This document shows, piece after piece, positions 59,573 to 64,000 of a stretch of DNA of 64,000 nucleotides. The position numbers were made by a program, and so were the translations under genes. The notes beneath the pieces are model-generated. The model did not search any database, had not been told where the DNA came from, and was given only the letters and a program-made list of their open reading frames with translations. The first letter of the stretch is position 1, and each line of letters starts with the position of its first letter. This stretch comes from Polyangiaceae bacterium. Its GTDB lineage: Bacteria > Myxococcota_A > Polyangia > Polyangiales > Polyangiaceae. The DNA lies in NCBI GenBank assembly GCA_016712345.1, contig JADJRH010000001.1, forward strand, positions 2,728,001 through 2,792,000. Direction: 5' to 3'.

Positions 59573-60880
59573 GTGCGTAACGTTGATCAACGTAGATTGA
59601 ACAATCAACTATCCACTTCTCCTGAAGTGCCGTCATCGACCGAAGGGTTTGTGTCCGGTCAAGAAGCGGCCGCGATCTTAGGGGTGAAGCGGCAAACCTT
59701 GTACGCGTACGTGAGCCGCGGAACGCTCCGCAGCATTGCCGGTGAAAAGGGGCGTGGGCACCTGTACGCGCGTGCGGATCTGCTGCGTTTAAAGGCGCGC
59801 CACGACGCCCGATCGGGACATGGGCCGGTTGCCGCGAGCGCGCTCAGGTGGGGCGAGCCGGTTCTTGAAACCAAGATCAGCACGATCGACGCACGGGGCC
59901 CGATCTACCGCGGCGTAAGCGCCGTCGCCCTCGCCGAAAGAAACGTGTCCTTTGAGCGCGCCGCAGAACTCCTGTGGGGAGATTTCGATGCCGCAAAAGA
60001 CGGAGCGACCGAGCCTCCATGGCAAGCTGCGTCACTCGGCGTTCCCGCGGCGGGGTTCGCCAAGTTATTGCCCGACCATGCCCGACCGATTTCCGCGCTG
60101 ATGGTCGGCGTGCCGGCGATCGGCGCGCGTGACGTGGACCGGTTTCTGGTGTCGGCCGCAAGCGAAACGAGGCTTGCGCGCTCGCTGGTTCGACAAATGG
60201 CGGCGCTTGTCGCGCTGCCCGAACACCCGGAGCGCGTCGCCGCATCGCTTCATGAGTCAAGCGTTGCGCGAGCGATTCTTGCGGCGTTTGGAGCGAAAAT
60301 CACCACCGCTGCCGTGAGGCTCGTCAACCTTGCGTTGGTGGTGAGCGCGGATCACGAACTCAATCCGTCCACGTTTGGGGTGCGTGTTGCGGCCTCTTCC
60401 GGCGCTGATTTGTACGCATGCGTGAGCGCCGGGTTGTGCGTTCTTTCAGGGCCCGAGCACGGCGGAGTCACGGAGCGTGTGGAAGTGATGGTGGCCGAAG
60501 CTGAACGAGCCGCGCGGCCGGGCGATGTGGTGGCGGATCGAGCGCGCCGAGGTGAACCCATCCCGGGTTTTGGTCATCCGTTTTATGTGCAGGGTGATCC
60601 GCGTGGCGCGGTGCTTCTCAAAGCGGCGGGTGAATTTCCGTCGCGAAACGAAACATTGCCGATCGTCAATGAATTGATCAACGTGATGGCCGCGGCGGGA
60701 CACGAGCCGCCGACGATCGACATGGGGCTTGTTTCCGTGGCGTCGGCACTCTCATTGCCCCAGGGCGCACCCGCGGCGTTGTTTGCGATCGGTCGGTCGG
60801 CGGGCTGGATTGCGCATGCCATGGAGCAGCGAAAAGCGGGGTTCATTGTTCGGCCGCGCGCCCGTTACACCGGTCCGTAG
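59573..60880 (+). CDS. Citrate synthase-like protein with N-terminal MerR/excisionase-type HTH
   Basis: 435 residues. About 25-75 is a helix-turn-helix of the excisionase/MerR kind (VSGQEAAAILGVKRQTLYAYVSRGTLRSI, in part; YARADLLRLKARH). The rest is a full citrate synthase fold with VSADHELNPSTFGVRVAASS, PGFGHPFYVQGDPRGA and PPTIDMGLVSVASALSL, so His, His and Asp equivalents are present. It may act both as an enzyme and as a DNA-binding regulator of the divergent citrate synthase. The GTG start at 59573 puts the palindrome inside the first codons; later GTGs (59627, 59651) are alternatives. Confidence 0.85.
   Translation: MRNVDQRRLNNQLSTSPEVPSSTEGFVSGQEAAAILGVKRQTLYAYVSRGTLRSIAGEKGRGHLYARADLLRLKARHDARSGHGPVAASALRWGEPVLETKISTIDARGPIYRGVSAVALAERNVSFERAAELLWGDFDAAKDGATEPPWQAASLGVPAAGFAKLLPDHARPISALMVGVPAIGARDVDRFLVSAASETRLARSLVRQMAALVALPEHPERVAASLHESSVARAILAAFGAKITTAAVRLVNLALVVSADHELNPSTFGVRVAASSGADLYACVSAGLCVLSGPEHGGVTERVEVMVAEAERAARPGDVVADRARRGEPIPGFGHPFYVQGDPRGAVLLKAAGEFPSRNETLPIVNELINVMAAAGHEPPTIDMGLVSVASALSLPQGAPAALFAIGRSAGWIAHAMEQRKAGFIVRPRARYTGP
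59580..59594. promoter_or_regulatory. Palindrome ACGTTGATCAACGTA (copy 2, divergent citrate synthase promoter)
   Basis: Lies between or at the starts of the two divergent citrate synthase genes; a related GATTGAACAATC inverted repeat follows immediately. Its position is ideal for an autoregulatory operator bound by the HTH-citrate synthase; this is inference. GTTGATCAA occurs again at 62426-62434 in another small gap. Confidence 0.55.
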
Positions 60881-61015
60881 GGCCGCGTATCAAACGTCCC
60901 GTCGGGCTTTTTGGCGCCGGGGCACGTCGGCACACACGCCCACATTTGACTTCCTTCATTGCCCTTTCGGCGCATCCCCTTTTGCTCACCGACTGCGGGG
61001 TTGTACCTTCGGGCC

Positions 61016-62416
61016 ATGGAAAGCCGTCTCGTCCTCATCATCGAGGGCGACGACAAAACCGCAAACCGCCTTGCCGCTGCGATTCGCGACGTGGGGCACG
61101 AGGTCGTTGTCAGTGCAACCGCCGCTGCGGGGCTTGCGGCCGCGGTTGAGATCCGTCCCGACTGCGTTGTCTGCGATGTGGACCTGCCCGACTCCGACGG
61201 CCACTCGGTGGCGCGGAGCATTCGTACACATCCTTCTGCGGTGGCGGTGACACCGTTTTTGTTCTTGTCGTCGCGCGATGACGTGGAAGCTCATTTGGAA
61301 GGCTTTCATGTCGGCGCTGATGTGTACCTCACGAAGCCGCTCGACCCCAAACAGGTGGTCGCCCAAGTTCAGGCGCTCGTGCAAATGGCCGCGCGTCTTC
61401 GAAAACGGCGCGATTCAATTCTGTCGCTGCCACCCGATGCAGATTACGGATCCACGGCGATCGAAGGTGATGTGCGGCAGATGTCTGTGGCCACTGTGCT
61501 GAGCGTGCTCGGCATGGAGCGTCGCACCGGGATGTTTGAAGTGGTGAGCAAAAAGCGGCGCGCGCAGGTCGAGATCGCCGCGGGCTACGTGGTGCACGGG
61601 ACGATCGGCGGAACGCGCGTGGCTGCGATTTCAGCGCTGCGCTTGATGCTCACATGGAAAGTGGGACGGTTTGCGTTTTCGCCGCTTCCGCCGTGCGAAC
61701 CGCCGGCGAGCCTGCGTACCGTGCAGGCATTGTTGCTCGACGCAGCCAAAGCGGAAGACGAGTTTGCGGCTGGCATGCCGGGGTCGGTGCGCATACAGGA
61801 CGGCTCACTGCTCGGCAGTTTCGGCGGGCCCGCTTCGCGACCGGACGACACGGCCCCGCCTTCTTCTCGCGCGATGCGCGAGGGGGCAAACGCTCCGGTG
61901 TCGCTGACGTTCGATCTCATTCCCAGCAAGCGTGCGGAGTCGGCGAAAGCGAAACCGCCTTCGAGCATCGAAGAGCGCGCGTTGCTCAGCGCGTTGGATC
62001 GGGAGTGGGGTTCACCGTCGTCGGTCCCACCGCCGCGAGCACTTCCCACTGCGAGGCCGCAGGACGTCCCCGAAACACGTCGCGCCGGTCAAGGCCCCAT
62101 CTTGGCGATCGAAACCTCCGAAGACGGAACCATCTCGGTGGACCTGGCCGACATGTCCGAAGAAGATTTTGAGGAAGAACGCGACGCCGAGCGAATGTTG
62201 ATCAACGAATTGACGGCCGACAGGATTGCCCGAAGCGCGGCGCCCACGCCTCCCGCGGGCATGCCGATCACGCGCCGAAACCCGGCGATCGTTCCCCCGC
62301 CCGCCAGCGCCGCGGAGAAGGTGTTGCCTCTCCCCGCTCCGCCGCAGGCGCCGCGATCGGTTTCAAAAGGTGGGGGAGCAAAGGGCCGACCGCACGCGCG
62401 CGCGGGGAAGAAGTAA
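61016..62416 (+). CDS. Response regulator with receiver and PATAN (DUF4388) domains
   Basis: 466 residues. Receiver domain about 1-125: IIEGDDKTANRL, acceptor Asp in CVVCDVDLPDSDG, FLFLSSRDD, and YLTKPLD. About 145-260 is a PATAN/DUF4388 domain (MSVATVLSVLGMERRTGMFE, in part; YVVHGTIGG; GRFAFSPLPPCEPPASL). The remaining 200 residues are low-complexity and probably disordered, with an acidic patch (SVDLADMSEEDFEEERDAER). Such proteins are two-component regulators without DNA-binding domains in myxobacteria. ATG 61016 is the first Met of the receiver; longer frames upstream have no support. Confidence 0.9.
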   Translation: MESRLVLIIEGDDKTANRLAAAIRDVGHEVVVSATAAAGLAAAVEIRPDCVVCDVDLPDSDGHSVARSIRTHPSAVAVTPFLFLSSRDDVEAHLEGFHVGADVYLTKPLDPKQVVAQVQALVQMAARLRKRRDSILSLPPDADYGSTAIEGDVRQMSVATVLSVLGMERRTGMFEVVSKKRRAQVEIAAGYVVHGTIGGTRVAAISALRLMLTWKVGRFAFSPLPPCEPPASLRTVQALLLDAAKAEDEFAAGMPGSVRIQDGSLLGSFGGPASRPDDTAPPSSRAMREGANAPVSLTFDLIPSKRAESAKAKPPSSIEERALLSALDREWGSPSSVPPPRALPTARPQDVPETRRAGQGPILAIETSEDGTISVDLADMSEEDFEEERDAERMLINELTADRIARSAAPTPPAGMPITRRNPAIVPPPASAAEKVLPLPAPPQAPRSVSKGGGAKGRPHARAGKK

Positions 62417-62434
62417 CGTTGATTCGTTGATCAA
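62416..62434. promoter_or_regulatory. GTTGATCAA-type inverted repeat (third copy)
   Basis: ACGTTGATTCGTTGATCAA: GTTGATCAA at 62426-62434, preceded by ACGTTGAT. In the short convergent gap between the REC-PATAN and CPBP genes. Confidence 0.4.
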
Positions 62435-63087
62435 TGTGCCGGTGAGGCCGTTTCGTCGTCGGCCGGCTCATGATCGCGAAGGTACGCGAGGTTCACCGCG
62501 TTCATCACAGCGTGGGCAAGCAGCGGTCCGAGAAGGGAACCGGTTGTTGCGAAAATGGCTCCAAAGCCCACGCCCATCACCGATGCCCACGTGACCCACA
62601 CCCAGCGGCTCGGACCGGCAATTTGATGCGCCAGTCCAAAAAGCACGGCGCTCATAGGCACGCCGATGGCGGGTGTGAGAAGGCCGCGAAAAAGCAGCTC
62701 CTCACCGAGACTGGAGAAGCCCGCGAGCAAAAGGATGTGCGTGAGCGAAAGGTGCCGAGCCATGGGCCGGAGATCGCGATGCAGCCGCCGGCCCCATGCG
62801 AATCGCGAAGTGACAATGCGAGTTGCAGCGATCGCCGCCGCGGCGAGCGTGAGCCCCAGTGCGGCCGACAAGCCGAGCGCCGTGGGCATGCGCAACACGA
62901 GCCACGGTGCGGGATGCTCCCAGGCGGGACCGTCGCGCAGAGCAAGGGCGATTCCGACCGCCACCGCCGACATGGTTCCGTACAGCAGCGCCGCTCGCAA
63001 CGCGGCCCAGTTGTATCGAGGCTTTGACCACCGCGGTCCGTCCGGCAGTTTGAGCTTGGGCGGCGCGAGTCGCCGTTTGGTGCCCAT
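62431..63087 (-). CDS. CPBP family intramembrane metalloprotease (CAAX protease-like)
   Basis: 218 residues from ATG 63087. Several membrane helices (LLYGTMSAVAVGIALAL; ALGLSAALGLTLAAAAIA). The diagnostic motif GEELLFRGLL (EExxxR) is followed by VLFGLAHQ and AHAVMNAVN (HxxxN). Members cleave prenylated or other membrane proteins, or process bacteriocins; substrate unknown. A much longer frame to 63498 runs through the purQ gene and was not used. Confidence 0.88.
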   Translation of the reverse strand: MGTKRRLAPPKLKLPDGPRWSKPRYNWAALRAALLYGTMSAVAVGIALALRDGPAWEHPAPWLVLRMPTALGLSAALGLTLAAAAIAATRIVTSRFAWGRRLHRDLRPMARHLSLTHILLLAGFSSLGEELLFRGLLTPAIGVPMSAVLFGLAHQIAGPSRWVWVTWASVMGVGFGAIFATTGSLLGPLLAHAVMNAVNLAYLRDHEPADDETASPAH

Positions 63088-63185
63088 CGTTGCCGGAGCC
63101 TTGCACGGTGCGCCGCGTTCGCCAATGGCAACCTGCCCTGCGGGATTCGGCGCAATGGGCTCAAATTGCCTGCTATAGAGCGCGC

Positions 63186-63911
63186 ATGCACGCCACGGTT
63201 GTTGTTTTTCCGGGGTCAAACGCCGACGCGGAAATGATCCATACCCTGCGCGACGTGGTGCAGGTGCGCACGGAGGTTGCGTGGCATCGCGACGCGGAAC
63301 TTCCGGCCGGAACCGACTTGGTGGCAATTCCGGGTGGGTTCTCATACGGCGATTACCTGCGCTGCGGTGCGATTGCGAAAGTGAGTCCCATTGTTGCGGC
63401 CATTCGTCGTCACGTGGATCGGGGCGGCGCGGTGCTCGGTGTCTGCAACGGATTTCAGATTTTGACGGAGGCCGGTCTTTTGCCCGGTGCGCTGACACGC
63501 AATCTGCACCTTCGATTTGAGTGTCGCGACATCTTCGTAAAGCCGGTTTCGGAAGGGCCGTTCACATCGGGTTTGCCGCGCGTGTTGAGGCTGCCCATTG
63601 CTCACGCTGAGGGGCGTTATCAAGCCGCGCCGGACGTGCTCGCCTCGCTTGAAAAGGACGGCCTCGTGGCGCTTCGGTATTGCGATTCGGCAGGTGCGAT
63701 CACGGAAGACGCCAACCCAAACGGCTCACTTTCGAGCATTGCGGGCATTTACGGCGGCCCAAAGAAAAACGTTCTCGGATTGATGCCACACCCGGAGCGC
63801 ATGAGTGAACCTCTCGTTGGGTACTCCGACGGTCGCGCGATTTTTGATGCGATTGTTCGATCGATGGCCCGTTCGTCGCGACCCGCTGCGCAGTTGAGTG
63901 CCGCATCATGA
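63186..63911 (+). CDS. purQ: Phosphoribosylformylglycinamidine synthase subunit PurQ
   Basis: 241 residues. It opens VVVFPGSNADAEMIHTLRD; class I glutamine amidotransferase motifs: FSYGDYLRCGAIAK, nucleophile Cys in VLGVCNGFQIL, His/Glu in PIAHAEGRY and LMPHPERM. It supplies ammonia for the fourth step of purine synthesis with PurL and PurS. ATG 63186; the next gene overlaps its stop by ATGA. Confidence 0.96.
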   Translation: MHATVVVFPGSNADAEMIHTLRDVVQVRTEVAWHRDAELPAGTDLVAIPGGFSYGDYLRCGAIAKVSPIVAAIRRHVDRGGAVLGVCNGFQILTEAGLLPGALTRNLHLRFECRDIFVKPVSEGPFTSGLPRVLRLPIAHAEGRYQAAPDVLASLEKDGLVALRYCDSAGAITEDANPNGSLSSIAGIYGGPKKNVLGLMPHPERMSEPLVGYSDGRAIFDAIVRSMARSSRPAAQLSAAS

Positions 63912-64000
63912 TGGTTTCACCGGGCGCCTTTTCGTCGCGATGTAGAAGCTGCGGACGCGAGATCACTGCCGAGGCGCCGAACTGCCCGCATTGCGGAGCG
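63908..64000 (+). CDS. Zinc-ribbon protein (3' truncated by window edge)
   Basis: The first 31 codons read MMVSPGAFSSRCRSCGREIT ... NCPHCGA, with two CxxC knuckles (CRSC and CPHC), a typical N-terminal zinc ribbon. The ATG overlaps the purQ stop (ATGA). The rest is beyond the window, so function is unknown. Confidence 0.75.
   Translation, partial: MMVSPGAFSSRCRSCGREITAEAPNCPHCGA

Noticed and set aside
62431..63498. Longer 355-codon version of the CPBP protease
   Set aside because: The extra N-terminus is antisense to purQ and has no membrane or conserved sequence.

Overview
The window looks like chromosome from a myxobacterium or close relative (Myxococcota, Polyangia-like). Pointers are lipoproteins beginning CGAKTGL with a von Willebrand A (VWA) domain, a cysteine-rich CGGVC...NCGAC repeat of the myxobacterial type, an FHA-domain sigma-54 activator, REC-PATAN and GspE-N/HD-GYP signalling proteins, an nSTAND-WD40 giant protein and a collagen-like surface protein. 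No rRNA, tRNA, CRISPR array, transposase or reverse transcriptase gene was seen.

Region by region. 0-9 kb: a truncated membrane protein, a degenerate HD-GYP signalling protein, a RimJ-type acetyltransferase, polyphosphate kinase 2, the type VI secretion ATPase TssH/ClpV and a DUF234-type ATPase. 9-14 kb: the glyoxylate shunt (aceB then aceA, minus strand) diverging from a RamB-like regulator. 14-21 kb: a VWA lipoprotein, then a VgrG spike with a DUF2169 protein. 21-34 kb: an accessory island. 34-47 kb: an FHA/sigma-54 activator, secreted and lipid-anchored proteins, a methyltransferase, an L,D-transpeptidase and a STAND-WD40 protein. 47-64 kb: the collagen-like protein and housekeeping genes (frameshifted cobA-hemD, glgC, phosphatase, ogt, two citrate synthases, REC-PATAN, CPBP protease, purQ).

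The most interesting part is 24.8-30.9 kb. A four-gene operon encodes an unknown helical protein, a MoxR-type AAA+ ATPase, a SAV_2336/vWA-like protein with a C-terminal formylglycine-generating-enzyme (FGE/SUMF1, C-type-lectin fold) domain, and a second stand-alone FGE protein overlapping it by ATGA. The two FGE genes end in a homologous 119-bp block. Its flanks are identical, and all 16 differences fall at positions that could be template adenines; almost none are silent. This is the signature of diversity-generating retroelement (DGR) variable regions. GGA-loop hairpins follow both blocks. No template repeat or reverse transcriptase lies in the window, so diversification would have to be driven from elsewhere. 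A TGTCC/GGACA palindrome cluster lies upstream of the operon. I read the operon as a hypervariable sensor or conflict system of the MoxR-vWA-FGE kind; function is inferred, whereas the sequence pattern is directly visible.

The operon is bracketed by three copies of an Rpn/PD-(D/E)XK family gene: one broken copy upstream and two tandem copies downstream. The copies share a structured leader and a hairpin over the stop codon. Two carry the same 146-bp palindromic element at the same site, and one carries a second, 180-bp palindromic element.
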